Positions 24,231 to 35,954 of a stretch of 64,000 nt of DNA are shown piece after piece. The notes below the pieces were generated by a model, which saw only the letters and a program-made list of their open reading frames with translations, was not told the DNA's origin and searched no databases. The translations under genes were made by a program, and so were the position numbers. This stretch comes from Cycas panzhihuaensis (Eukaryota > Cycadophyta), in assembly GCA_023213395.1 (NCBI GenBank), contig CM041465.1, positions 213,721,741-213,785,740 on the forward strand, in the 5' to 3' direction. Position 1 is the first letter of the stretch; each line of letters opens with the position of its first letter.

Positions 24231-26769
24231 TAAAACGCTTGCTACGAGGTGGTGTCCCTACATCTAGCAAAAAGGGTATAAAAATATGTAATGCTAATTA
24301 AACCAGGCAGCAAGGACTTCACCTCACAGGGCATCCGTACGCCAGAGCACGGATTTGGAACTGCAAGGTGCCTGGTTGCTTCCAGGTAGCCGTGCAAAGC
24401 AAGGCCTTCCTACCCCTAAGATGGTCGGGAATAGGAGAAAGCACCTGGTGCGTTACATCTTCTCAAGGTAATGAGAAGGCAATAAAACAGAAAGGCAAGC
24501 AAACTAACGTATAGGTGAAAGTGAAAAGGGGGTACAATGAGGATAACTCAAATACAATGTAAACAATCTAACTATGTTATGCTACGCTAGCCAATGTAAG
24601 AAACAACATAAAAACAAGTACACCTTCCTTTTCCTCTTTCTAATTTTTTACATGTTCCTAACTATACAAGCAGATATACAAAGGATACCAATGTAAAAGG
24701 GATATGCAGGGAATAAGAAGAATACCTGGATCCGGTGCCCGAGTGGAGTGATGCTTGTCCCTTTGAGTCCCATTCCTTCCTACTCTGTTCATTGTGCATG
24801 CGATGCCGATCGACGATAATTGTCGTAAGCAACAGAAGAGGGGCTAACTTACCTCCCCTTAAATATGCAAAAGCAAAAAACAGAAAAGAAGTGAAAGCAT
24901 GAAATAATAAGGGATGCACTACACGTAGAACTAACCTACAATGGGTTCATTCCACGTACTGCTCTACTAATGCGAGATCCTACAAACAAGTTAGGAGAAT
25001 ACCTTCCTCTCGGAAGAGGGGCCACAAAATATACCAAAGATACGTACTAAAATCAAATGGAACTTAAATCTACACTAAGCATCAATATGTAGCAAAGTAA
25101 AATGGCGACATGCAATAAAGACTCCCACCACCATACACCATAAATACACCCAAAAAGGAAAAGAGTATAGCCTCGGGATGGCTAACTCACCTATGAAGGA
25201 CCTCCACGGACTCGGAAAGGAGAAACAGGCTAACAATAAGGCCATAAAGCAATAAACAATAACAAAGGAGGGAGTAACAGAAAGGTTTGAGGCTTAGGTA
25301 GGGCCCAATACTGACAGATGGGGTTTCTGGAACCAGCGTGGCAACAGGTTGCTAGCGCTAGTTTGAACACCACAACTAGATTTCCTAAACTCCCTGAACC
25401 TATTTCCTAAGAAAGCACTAATGACAAAGGGGAAGAGGATAAGGGAAAGAACCCTTGGAGAGAAGGGCAGCAAAGAGGGATGGAACCCCGCCTACCTCCC
25501 TCAAATCCTCTTTATGTTGCCCCTTTGTAACAGCCAACCAAGAAAGGGTTGAGAGGGATGGTTTAAAGAAAACAATGAGGCTTTAAAAGAAAATGGGAAT
25601 AACACCAATCTAGTACAATAATATAAAAACTAGACAAACTAGAATTTCATTCATCAGCACATAAAAGAAATAAGAATAAAACAAATTACAAATGGGAATA
25701 AAGAATACCTTGTTGGAGGAGAATCAAACATGAACTTGCTATTAGGAAACATCAAGAATGACTAGTGTATGAGGGCTGATAATAGTAGGTTTTTACAAGA
25801 GTGAAGTATGAAATATCCCTGCAAACTAAGAGCCTTGGTAGTTGGCCCTTTGGAGGAGCTTTTTGGTAGAAGTTTCCTTTGAAACCTTGATCACTTGCGA
25901 AGAGGTATGAGACCCACTGTTGAGAGCTGTAGGGGGCAGCAATGGTCCCTACAAATCCAGCTTGTAGCAGTCCTTCTCTTTTGTGATAGGTTCCTGTGCA
26001 TGTAGATTATGTCTCTCTATATGAATTTTTAGTAGAAAAGTTAGAAAAATGGTAAAACGATCCCTAAATGTGGAGGGAAAATCCCTTTATCCCCCTGTTC
26101 ACTGCAGGTGAATGTTGGGGATGTCAGGGTGATGCGAATCAATCGACACCACACGACAGTTCCGTAAAAAATAGAAACTATTACGTAGTTCTCTTTTTTT
26201 AAATTTCAAACAATTGTACCATGGTAAACTTCACGATACCGCAGCAAAGACCGTGGTACCGCTAAGTGTACAGTAGTATCAGATTGGAAATAAAAAAGAG
26301 AAAAAAAAGCAGAAACATAAGGTTTTGAAATAAAAATTAATACTAAAATAAGTCAAGCAATAGGGAATGCCCAGGTAATGGGCAAGTAGCTAAAATAATG
26401 AAATGAGTCCTGACTAAGGATTAAATCAAGCTTAGGAGGGATTGCAACACGAGCAACATGTTGTAACGGGAGCAAACAAGACTGACGGAAACATCCTAGG
26501 AGGCCGTGGAGACAAAGTGGGTGGTTGTATGCCATATGGGGTGTAGCATTTGCTAAGGAATGCCCCTGTTATGAGTCGTCATAGGTTGATGGTATGCTGT
26601 AAGCACATGCAATATGATCAGGCAGAGAAGCAATGCATGTAGGCAGGCGTATGTCAAGCAATCCATGCTAAATAATCTTAATCAAGCATGGGCAGGAAAA
26701 GGTGAGAACGTATATCTGAACATACTTATGCCGATGAATCTCGAGTCCATTCCCAGTAGCTAGGAAACA
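24231..26769 (-). repeat. 3' LTR of B
   Basis: 2539 bases, left end taaaacgcttgc, right end taggaaaca. It is closely similar along its length to 39642-42152. It contains an intact copy of the GGTACC palindromic array (26216-26280). No gene is seen in it. Confidence 0.9.
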
Positions 26770-27215
<446 letters not shown>

Positions 27216-27650
27216 TCAGGGGCAGTCATCTAGAAGAGGGAGGCGACACTCAAGGATGAGGTAGACGAGGCTATCGACCTCATCATTGAGGTCCCTAGGG
27301 ATGTGCCAAATATCTACTGATGAGAAACGAGCCAGAAGAGACCTGGTAACAGACGTGAGGGTTCTTAGGTGAGGGCATCGCACCTGGTAGACCTGGGATA
27401 GATAGGACACCACAACCTAAGAATTACAAAGTAACACAATGGACCCGCGATAGAAACAAAGAGCATTAGTAAGGGCTTTAATAACAGCCGTGTACTCGGC
27501 TTCGTTATTGGTTGCCTCGGGAAGGAAGACCCCAGAACGTAAGAGATCGTGTCCGAAGGGGCTGCGAAGAATCCATGCAGCAGCGGAAGGCCCAGGGTTA
27601 CCGCGACTTCCACCATCGGTAAAAATGAAAAGGGACATGTCAGGATACTA
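27216..27650 (-). pseudogene. Archaeal-type RNase H of B (nearly intact)
   Basis: The - strand reads MSLFIFTDGGSRGNPGPS, then LPEATNNEAEYTAVI, LLCNSQVVV, and near the end WHIPRDLNDEVDSL. These are the four acidic positions of a type-1 RNase H and the 'H-x-x-R-x-x-N-x-x-x-D' tail; the third acidic residue has become asparagine (CNSQ, against CDSQ in X and Y). The DGGSRGNPGP opening is the archaeal/bacterial style, unlike the gypsy RNase H fused to RT. A frameshift near 27417 splits the frame. A start at 27638 would give a stand-alone domain; a spliced or fused upstream part cannot be excluded. Confidence 0.85.
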
Positions 27651-28160
27651 AGCTCTGGTAGCAAATAAATAACAATGAAAGTAAAAGAAAGACTCAAATA
27701 ATGAGCAAGAAGGTGGTTGAGAAGGGTAGGAGGACCTAGCAATGAGGTTACCTGAGAACAAGAGCGAGTAATCTGGCCACCGGCTAAGAGTGGGTGGAAA
27801 AAAGATGCCCTAGAGTGCCAAAGGTTGTTTTGGGAAGCAAAACATGCCCCTGGATGGGGGAGCATTCCCTTTGGAGACCCCAGGGGTGAAAAGGGGCTAC
27901 GGAAACGAGTCCAGGGCGGCAAAATGAGCCAAACGAGTATAAACTTGGGTATGCACGGGAGTGGCGCATAAAACGATGCAGAAGGGCCTTGGAGAAAAGT
28001 GCAATAATAGGGCGCCATAAATGCCTTTGTAAGAGAAGGCAAAAAGGGTATCTATAGAGAACAACGGGCGACAGGGCTAGAAGGCAAAGATGACCAGGGA
28101 AACGAGGCAGTCCCAATGGCTGTCGCGAGGTCACAAACAGAGGAAGTGCCCCTCGGGGCC

Positions 28161-28176
28161 CCCACCTATATAAGGA
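28161..28176 (+). promoter_or_regulatory. TATA box of the opposite-strand PMD-like gene (B)
   Basis: The sequence cccacctatataagga is conserved in X and Y and followed by the gattcattttca block at about 28191. Confidence 0.62.
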
Positions 28177-28199
28177 AAATGAATGAAAATCGGATTCAT

Positions 28200-30830
28200 T
28201 TTCACTGGCTCTCGTGCGAAACCAGAGCCATTCCCTTACGATGCAGAGTGCTACCCGACTTTGGAGGCATGCAAGAGACGATCCAATTGTTGGATCTGAG
28301 CATAGCGAGAACCATTATGACCAAAGAGACGAGATGGCGATGGTCAGGCCAAACTCATTGAGTGGATCTCACAAAACCCATCCCATTTCAAAGTTCAAAG
28401 TTTATTGCTTTTTAGTGAATTTAATGAATTTTTTATGCCCCTAATGGGTAATTGGATGCCTCTCAGAGTCTGAATTGGACCCAGAAAGAGGCAAGGACCT
28501 GGGCATTAGGGAACCTCGTCTGGTGGGTTCTACGGGGTCCACCACAAAAATTTTATGATTTTCTGGGCAAAAACCCCCATTTTTAGAGGGGTTTCCATTT
28601 GTACCACGTCCAAGATCGCAGTGCCACGATCTTGGAAGCAGGATTGCTACAGGATGTCGATCACCGTGGGACCCACTCTAAATTTAGTGGTACCGCTAAA
28701 TTTAGTGCAGTACGCAGGCAGAAAACTAGAAAAAATAGAAAAGGGGTCAAACAACCCACAAAATTCAGGCAAGAAAGTCAGAAAGAAAGCCAGGAGCATA
28801 GATGACTACTAGGAGGCTAACATTGACTAATTTTTGATGATTGCAGGTAGTTATCGCGGTGGACAACCGCGAGAATGTAGGTATGCCCATATTGAGCTAC
28901 ATGGAGATGGCGTCCTGAGAGGACAGGGTGATTTTGAAGAGGTGTGGCCTATACAAGGCCCTCAAGACACCCCGCCACGCTGCACTGCAGGCTTCTAGTT
29001 GACATCGTATCACACTGGGATAGGAGGAGGCACATATTTCATTTACCTTAGATAGGTGATGTCACGATTACCCTAGGGGATATCAGGTGGATTCTGGGAG
29101 TTCCAGCGACTGGGAGGCCAGTGAGGCTGGGAGCGCTGCCTAGCACCGAGGCAGCACACAGAGAGGCAGCCCAGTTTTTCATAGGGACCGATAGGTAGGA
29201 GTGGAGGGGAGTTGCCCTCCAAACCATGCTTATGTCTAAGATTTCTCAGGTGAGGAAGTTGATCATACTATGCATTCTGTTCCAGATTTCCTGGAAACAA
29301 AACTACAGGGAGATCCCTGAAGGCTGGGTAGATGTAGTGCACTGGTGTGAGGTCAGTGAGAGGATGGATTGGGTTACCCTAGTCGCAGCGAACCTTATCG
29401 CACAACTAGACACCATCCGGAGTTCTGGTAGGGGAGGATTATCTTACAACACATAGTTACAGTGCTGGTTTTTTGACCATTTTACGGTAGTAGCACTAGC
29501 AGGGGGGCCATACCCCATAGCAGAGTGGGCCCCGATGGTCCATAAATGGCAGATGCAGCTCCGAGGGACAGAGAACCAGGCACATGTCCATCGGTCAGTA
29601 GAGGTGACGTCGCTTAACCTCCTCACTCTGACAGACTATTCAACAGAGCCATACAGGGCAGTGAGGTGGGAGAGTGACGATGAGGCAGATGGAGCAGGAG
29701 CGCCCATCGATGACGATGACGATGACAGTGATGGTGATAGTGGTGATGACAGCAATGATGGGGGAGATGAGGCTAGCCCATCATGACCTGTAGGAGAGGT
29801 AGGTCCATCATGACCTGCAGGAGGGACAGGTCCATCACGGTCAGCAGGAGGAGCAACAGGACCATCCAGGACTGCTGGAGGAGGGGTAGGCCTATTAGGA
29901 GCCACTGAGGAGAGCAGGGGGCCAGTGATCAGGGCCCGCAGACTACGGATCGTGAGGAGATCCAGAGAGGTGAAAGTTGAGTCAGTCCCTGCTAGGAGTG
30001 AGGCTGAGGCAGAGGAGGTACCTGAGGATGAGGTACCTAGAGCTGGCAGAGAGCCAAGAGACAAGGATGTTGCCCGAGCAGAGAAGCCAACGGTCATGGC
30101 AGGTGAGACCTAACCATTTCCTTAGTCATTTGACATCTAGATAGATACTTGATTTCATTCCATTATGGTATGCAGTGGGGATATACACTGACACATGACA
30201 TGTTACATTGGCAGGTGTAGCAGAGGTCCAGAGACTGGTGGAGGCCATGGTGAGGGAGATGTTCCCTCAGGTTTACGCAGAGGGGTAACCGCCCATCCAG
30301 GTGGAGGATGCGCCTAGGTCAGCAGGAGCCCATATGCAGGCATTCACCCCACTGGCAAGGGTGAGAGACATCTGGGCTGCAGAGTCCCAGGAATACATGA
30401 CATTTAGGGGGCAGCTACAGCGAGAGCTTGACGCGGCCATGGGCGAGCGGGATGAGCTGCGTAGACAAGTCCAGGCCTTAGAGGCTCAGAGCGGAGCAGG
30501 TAGAGATGCGGAGACCAGGGTTCACATAGCGGTACTCGAGGAGCACCTTAGGGTGACAGAGGAGGGGCTCCAAGGAGAGAGGGATCGTATCCAGGCTCGA
30601 TACGATCAATTAGTGGCCCAGATAGCCTCGAGGTCAAGCAGGAGCTGGACTTATACCCACACAGTGGCTACGACCCTGAGACGACCTCAAGACGAGGGAA
30701 GCAAGGCAGGTAGCTCGCGAAGGCCCAGGAGGAGCCTCGGAGGGATGTGGTCCCTGTGAGAGAATCACACGTACTGTGGATGGCACCCCAGGAGCAGGAC
30801 TGTAGTAGCATATGAGATGTACATTTGGTT
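28200..30830 (+). pseudogene. Opposite-strand PMD-like gene, best-preserved copy (B)
   Basis: Probable 5' exon downstream of the TATA box (its donor is mutated: tcattgagtgg near 28355). Acceptor at 28845-28846 (branch-like cattgactaat, then gattgcag). PMD-like exon 28847-30102, phase-1 intron 30103-30214, last exon 30215 to about 30830. The domain reads LLVDIVSHWDRRRHIFHLP, a stop, GDVTITLGDIRWILGVPATG, then VRKLIILCILFQISWKQNY, WVDVVHWCEVSERMDWVTL, LQCWFFDHFTVVALAGGPYP and AEWAPMVHKWQMQLRG. The 'W..HxFHLP..G-[ED]-[MV]-T-[IV]-T-L-x-D-...-L-G-[VL]-P' pattern is that of the plant mobile domain (MAIN/MAIL1 and transposon relatives). An acidic Asp/Ser run (29690-29786) and the coiled-coil exon (LVEAMVREMFPQVYA, then about 100 charged residues) follow. 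A few stops and one frameshift near 28985 break it. Confidence 0.68.
28601..28705. repeat. Hairpin and 28-base near-palindrome in intron 1 of the PMD-like gene
   Basis: CCAAGATCG (28610-28618) pairs with CGATCTTGG (28627-28635). CTAAATTTAG (28678-28687) and an identical copy (28696-28705) flank TGGTACCG, giving an almost perfect 28-base palindrome. Related GGTACC-centred units occur in LTRs at 24121-24180, 26216-26280 and 60126-60175. Confidence 0.85.
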
Positions 30831-31687
30831 TTGACGGGAAAGCATGGGCCTCTAGGGGGTCATATATATAGGCTTATATGATTGTACCCCCCTACAAGGA
30901 TCTCAGCTTCCCACATGTATGATGTAACATAATATTTTTTGATGGATATATATATATGAGGTAATTGGAACCCCATTTTAACATGAAATGGTATGTATCA
31001 TATGGTAGAGATAACATGTATGTTTGGCTTTGTAAGTTGTAAATGTTGCAAATGTTTTGATGTAAATATGTTTTGTTGTATGTATTTTATTGTAAGATGC
31101 ATGTATTTCCTTCCATGTATGGCTATACGTCTAATAGGAGCACACACATCCACCATAAGTAGAGGTGATCGAGAGGTGTGAGGTTAGAAATAGAGCGACA
31201 TGCACATCCACGGAGGAGCATAGCAGAATATGTGAAGGAAGCAACAAGCATGAGAGGGGAGTGATGATACTCCACGGGGTCGTCCTAGTCAGGGAATGCC
31301 CAAATAGGAGGATAAAGGTTCCCGAGAGGATACGGGAACGTGGGTTCCATGGGAGGAACTGGAAGAAAAGTGTGAATCCATGTTAAATTGCCATTCTACC
31401 CGTGGTCGGGAGAAATGGAAATAATCTAAGATGGTAGTTTAGGCTCGTTTCAGAGCATAAAGAGAGCAAGAGGTGTGCCTAGACCCCATAGAGGTAGGGG
31501 TAGTCACACGTAGGACAGGAGATAGGTGACGAAGAGTAGGCCTAGTGTGGCTAGGCCTACCAATAAACTCACTATGGTTGGAACTAGATGAGTGCAATGG
31601 ACCTGGCACACGATGGATTGCGTGGCAAGGTTGCATCTGAGTAAGAGTGGCTGTAGTCCAAGGTAAGGATCTAGAGTATGAAGTAGG
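30831..31687. other. Convergent spacer of B
   Basis: AT-rich 3' flank of the PMD-like gene (30831-31150), then sequence like the spacer of X and Y, including the ggtagtttaggctcgtttcagagc block (31434-31458). The last 230 bases before G are an Arg/Pro/Ser-coding stretch on the - strand that I cannot assign. No integrase tail is recognisable here, unlike in Y. Confidence 0.5.
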
Positions 31688-32199
31688 TGTTGCGTTCCAG
31701 GAAAACCCTCTCTTTAGGGGCCTGTCAACCGACTTAAACCCCAGAAATGAGCGCAGGAATATTAGTCGACTAGTAAGCCAGTCTTCTGGCCGACTTCATT
31801 AATGGTTCACTCCCAGTGAACTGTCTTAATTCTGGCTGACTTCAAACAAGATAATAATCGACCACTATAAATAGGGAGCAAAGCCCTCATTTGGTATCAT
31901 CACTTCGGATTGGATCTCTTCTACATTTTCATTTAGGGCTACAGCTTGGCCCAATTTTGGCTTGAGATATTTGGAGGATTCCCCTCAAGGGCGCTGCTCA
32001 AGAAGGATATTTTGTTTATATTTTACACAATATATTTACCTTTATTAGTACTATTTCCATTATTTTATTTCGGTGTTTTATGGTGAATTTTCTATATTCA
32101 TTATTATTTGAGATTGAAGAGATCTGTTCAAATCTATATTAGACCAGTATATGTGAATCTTTGAGTTATTTCTGAATTAAGTTAAAAGCTTCTGCTACA
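31688..32199 (+). repeat. 5' LTR of G
   Basis: 512 bases, TGTTGCG to GCTACA. The TATA box is cactataaatagg (31863-31875). Confidence 0.92.
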
Positions 32200-32659
32200 A
32201 GTGGTATTAGAGCTTCGTCAAAGCTATCCTGTGGAAAAGTGTCTCCAGAGAATATAGTCAAATTTTTTCGGAAGGGGATCAATATAGTCTAATAGCCATC
32301 AAAAGGGTGAAATTTTTTCTTTTGGCGAGAAGGAAGTGAAAAATTTCCCCACCCTCCCACCCATGGATTTTAAGAAGAGCCCAAACAGAGTTATGCTCTA
32401 AGAAGGTTATACAACAAAAGAAGATGTCGACTGGCCAAGGCCAACTGCCGTCGAACATATCACCTCAGACGAAGTAGGAAAGGAAATCCTAGCCTCGTTA
32501 GCAGGTCTCTCAGACCTCATGCATAAAATCAACATAAAATTGGACAGACCACAAGCAACCAATATGGGCCAAATAAGAAAAGGAAATAGAACAAGGAAAT
32601 ACAAGTAATTTCGAAGGAAGATTTAAAACAGGAGGAGAGTATCAAAGAAGAAACTGCAA

Positions 32660-33632
32660 GAATAACGAAGGGGTGATAATGGCAAAGATCACCTTAGAGA
32701 AATTTGACCCCAATAAATTAAGGGATATAAGAGGATGGATCCTATAGATGGAAACTTATTTCTCAGTCTACGTGATACCAGAACACGAGCAAGTATCTTT
32801 GGCATCATTACATTTGTACGGTCGAGCCTTGAAATGGTATTCATGGTGGCTTTGAACTAGTGGGAAACAGGCAGAAAGCTGGTAGAACATGAAGCATGGG
32901 CTCATAACCCAATATGAAGACTCATGGAATATAGACTACTTCGCCCAGTTGATAAGATTACAGCAAACTAGCTCAGTCTAAGAGTTCACTGAACAATTTT
33001 GGGTGTTACAATGTCTAATTCCGACAACCATACCACCAGAACTCCTTCTGGAAACATACATTAGCGGATTAAAACCTCCAATAAGATATCGTCTAAAAGC
33101 AATGGAGGTGCCAACATTAGATTCAGCAATCAAAACAGCAAGATGCATGGAAGCAGAACTACAAGAAACTAGACCTACATTCACACGTAGAACATAAAGC
33201 TCACAAGGATTTAACCCAAACTGGAATAGGTCAGGAACTAAAGCAGAGGATCCATTAACAATTAGAAGTGATCAAGAGACATCAACAAAGGAAGAACACA
33301 TGAGGAAAGGAACTTGTTTTAAATGCGGTGTGAAATGGAATCGCGAATATCAATGCGCCGACAAAAAGGTATATATGATTAATACCGAAGATACAATAAT
33401 ATCGGAGGAAGAAGAAGCACCCGAGGAAATTCATGAAGAAGTTGAAGAAAAGCCAAAGGAAGCTGAAGTAGACGAACTATTGGAGCTAGATACAGAAAAT
33501 GTACACATATCACTCCAAGCAATTACAGGACAAAGTGTTACACCACAAACACTTCGATTCCAAGGGATGATAAAAGGGGCACCTATCGCAATTCTAGTCG
33601 ATAGTGGTAGTACACACAACTTTATAAATAGG
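32660..33632 (+). pseudogene. gag, zinc knuckle and protease start of G (broken)
   Basis: Gag from about 32679 (AKITLEKFDPNKLRDIRGW; then LASLHLYGRALKWYSWW, the 'L.G.A..W' signature). The 33003-33197 part has PPELLLETYISGLKPPIR, typical of chromoviral gag. The zinc knuckle CFKCGVKWNREYQCADKK (33312-33365) has no histidine at the expected place (G-H replaced by N-R). An acidic spacer follows, then aspartic protease with intact LVDSGSTHNFI (33595-33625). The frame then jumps into RNase H by deletion. Stops occur in the gag part. Confidence 0.87.
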
Positions 33633-34047
33633 AGCAGTCTTACTCCAAGATGAAAGACCAATAGCTTATGAGAGTCAGAAATTAAATAACAGAGAAAAAC
33701 TCAAACCCATATATGATAAGGAGATGCTCACTATCATGCACGCCATCCAGCAATGGCGACAATATCTATTGGGAAATTCCTTTCAAGTGCGCATGGATCA
33801 TGATAGTCTAAAATACTTCCTCAGACAGAAGACATTGTTCGATGAGCAACAAAAATGGGTCAGTAAGTTGCAGAATTTCGATTTCACAATAGTATACAAG
33901 AAAGGCAAAGAGAACATTATAGCAGATACATTATCAAGAATCACAGATGAAGTGAAAGAAGGTCCTTCATTGCAGTTGATATCAACAATTATGCCCTCAT
34001 GGTTAAAATCCATTAGAACTAAATATATGGCAGATCCAAGATACTAA
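33633..34047 (+). pseudogene. RNase H of G, fused after RT deletion
   Basis: It opens within the RNase H as AVLLQDERPIAYESQKL in a frame different from the upstream protease. It continues YDKEMLTIMHAIQQWRQYL (glutamate of the active site), DHDSLKYFL (aspartate) and KKGKENIIADTLSR (final aspartate). The missing piece is the whole reverse transcriptase and the first strand of RNase H with its first aspartate. Confidence 0.88.
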
Positions 34048-35413
34048 AAACTCCTAAATAACATGAAGGGAAGCAATTCAGATAAATACCAACAAAAGGG
34101 CGATCTGATTCGTAGGAATGGCAAAATCTGCATTCCCAAAAATTCCAAATTAAAAGAAATTATACTGCAAGAAGCACATTCGGTCCCAGAAGCAGGCCAC
34201 ACCGGTATAGACAAGACATATTGAAAGATAAAAGTGTCATACTTTTGGAAGGGCTTGAAATCAGACATCCAAAAATTTGTGACAGAATGTGACATTTGTC
34301 AACAGAATAAAGTAGAATATGTAAAGACCCCAGGTCTCCTACAACCCCTACCAATTCCCAACCAAAAATGGGAAGAAATTTCAATGGATTTTATTACAGG
34401 TCTCCTGAAATCAGAAGGTAAAGATGCAATCTTTATCACAGTCGATAGATTAACAAAGTATAGCCATTTTTGAGGGCTACAGTCAACAGAAAAGGCAAGT
34501 GACATAGCAGAACTACACATGAAAGAAATCTATAGACTACATGGGTTCCCTAAAACTATTGTTAGCGATAGGGATCTAAAGTTCACCAGTAAATTTTGGA
34601 AGGATTTATTTAGAATTGCAGATACAAAATTACACATGAGCACAGTGTATCATCCCCAAACCGATGGACAGACAAAAATAGTCAACAAATGTCTAGAAGG
34701 TTATTTAAGGAATTTCTGCTCAGATAAACAAAATCAGTGGCACAAGTGGCTGCACCTAGCCAAGTGGTGGTATAATACAACATACCACTCTTCCACCAAG
34801 ATGACGCCATTCCAGGCTCTTTACGGATATCAGCCGCTATCTCTATTGACATGGAATAGATTATCCCAGGTTCAAACTGTCCAAGAACACCAAAAGCAAA
34901 TGGAAGACATGATTAGAATTCTTAAGGATAATTTAGCAATGGCAAGGAACATGATGAAGCAAAGAAGTGATGCACAAAGAATCGTAAAGGAGCTTCCAGA
35001 AGATGACTGGTTTTTCTCCTACATAACCATATAAACAAACGTCATTGAACAAGACGAAGACACAAAAGCTTGCTCCCCGATATTTTGGACCATATCAAAT
35101 ACTTGATAGTATTGGGGAAGTAGCCTACAAACTTAATTTACCGATAACAAGCAAGATCCATGATACCTTTCATGTTTCATGCCTGAAGAAAAAGATTAGC
35201 GACAAGATAGTACCACAAACATCCTTGCCAGAACTCAATGAAGAAGGAAAAATTATACTAGAACCAGAAGGGATACTCCAAATTTGCACCAGGCAACTTC
35301 GAATAAGACAAATCAAAGAGTACCTCATAAAATGGCAGACATTGGATATAGAAGATGCGACATGGGAGTCAAACGAATGGATACAGCAATTTCCAAAGCT
35401 ACCAATGCTTTGA
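34048..35413 (+). pseudogene. Integrase and chromodomain of G (broken)
   Basis: Zinc domain (AGHTGIDKTY ... CDICQQNK, 34195-34310), core with SMDFITGL (first aspartate) and SDRDLKFTSKFW (second). The third catalytic residue is changed: TDGQTKIVN has lysine where glutamate is expected. A C-terminal GPY/F-type module (APRYFGPYQILDSIGEVAYKL, 35065-35130) is followed by a chromodomain (IKEYLIKWQTLDIEDATWE, about 35310-35370) that places G among the chromoviruses. The frame ends at 35413, 30 bases before the LTR. Confidence 0.9.
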
Positions 35414-35442
35414 GGGCAAAGCATTGTTTTCAGGGGGGGACT

Positions 35443-35954
35443 TATTATGCTCCAGAAAACCTCTCTTTAGGGGCCTCACAACCAACTTAAACCCCAAAAT
35501 GAGTGTGAATATTAGCCAACCAAGAAGCCGCCTTCCGTCGACTTCATTAATGGTTCACTCCCAGTGAACTATCTTAATTCTGGCTGACTTCAAACAAGAT
35601 AATAATCGGCCACTATAAATAGGGAGCAAAGCCCTCATTTAGTATCATCACTTTAGATTAGATCTCTTCTACATTTTCAGCTCTAGGGCTGCAGTTGGCT
35701 CAGCCTTTTGGCCTGAGATATTTGGAGGATTCCCGCCTCGAAGGGTAGTCATTCAGTAAGGATATTTTGTTTATATTTTGCACAATATATTTACCTTTAT
35801 TAGTACTATTTCCATTACTTTATTTCGGTGTTTTATGGTGAATTTCCTATATTCATTATTATTTGAGATTAAAGAGATCTGTTCAAATCTATATTAGACC
35901 AGTATCTACGAATCTTTGAGTTATTTCTTAATTAAGTTAAAAGCTTCCACTATA
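35443..35954 (+). repeat. 3' LTR of G
   Basis: 512 bases. Its termini read TA...TA where the 5' LTR has TG...CA. TATA box at 35611-35623. Confidence 0.9.

Larger units (their letters stand above)
31688..35954 (+). mobile_element. Element G: chromovirus (Ty3/gypsy) without reverse transcriptase
   Basis: LTRs of exactly 512 bases each (31688-32199, 35443-35954). The primer site tggtattagagc starts at 32202, and a purine tract (caggggggga) precedes the 3' LTR. Order: gag, zinc knuckle, protease, RNase H, integrase, chromodomain. Reverse transcriptase is absent through a deletion at about 33632. The flanks GTAGG (31683-31687) and GAAGA (35955-35959) match at only 3 of 5 positions, so the target duplication is not proven. 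Confidence 0.88.

Noticed and set aside
27365-28042. 225-codon - strand frame upstream of RNase H in B
   Set aside because: It overlaps the RNase H domain in another frame, is not conserved as protein in X or Y, and has no recognisable motif.
29636-30097. Long - strand open frame (also 17719-18165 and 45458-46093)
   Set aside because: Shadows of the acidic and Gly/Pro-rich part of the + strand PMD-like gene; low complexity, different in each copy.
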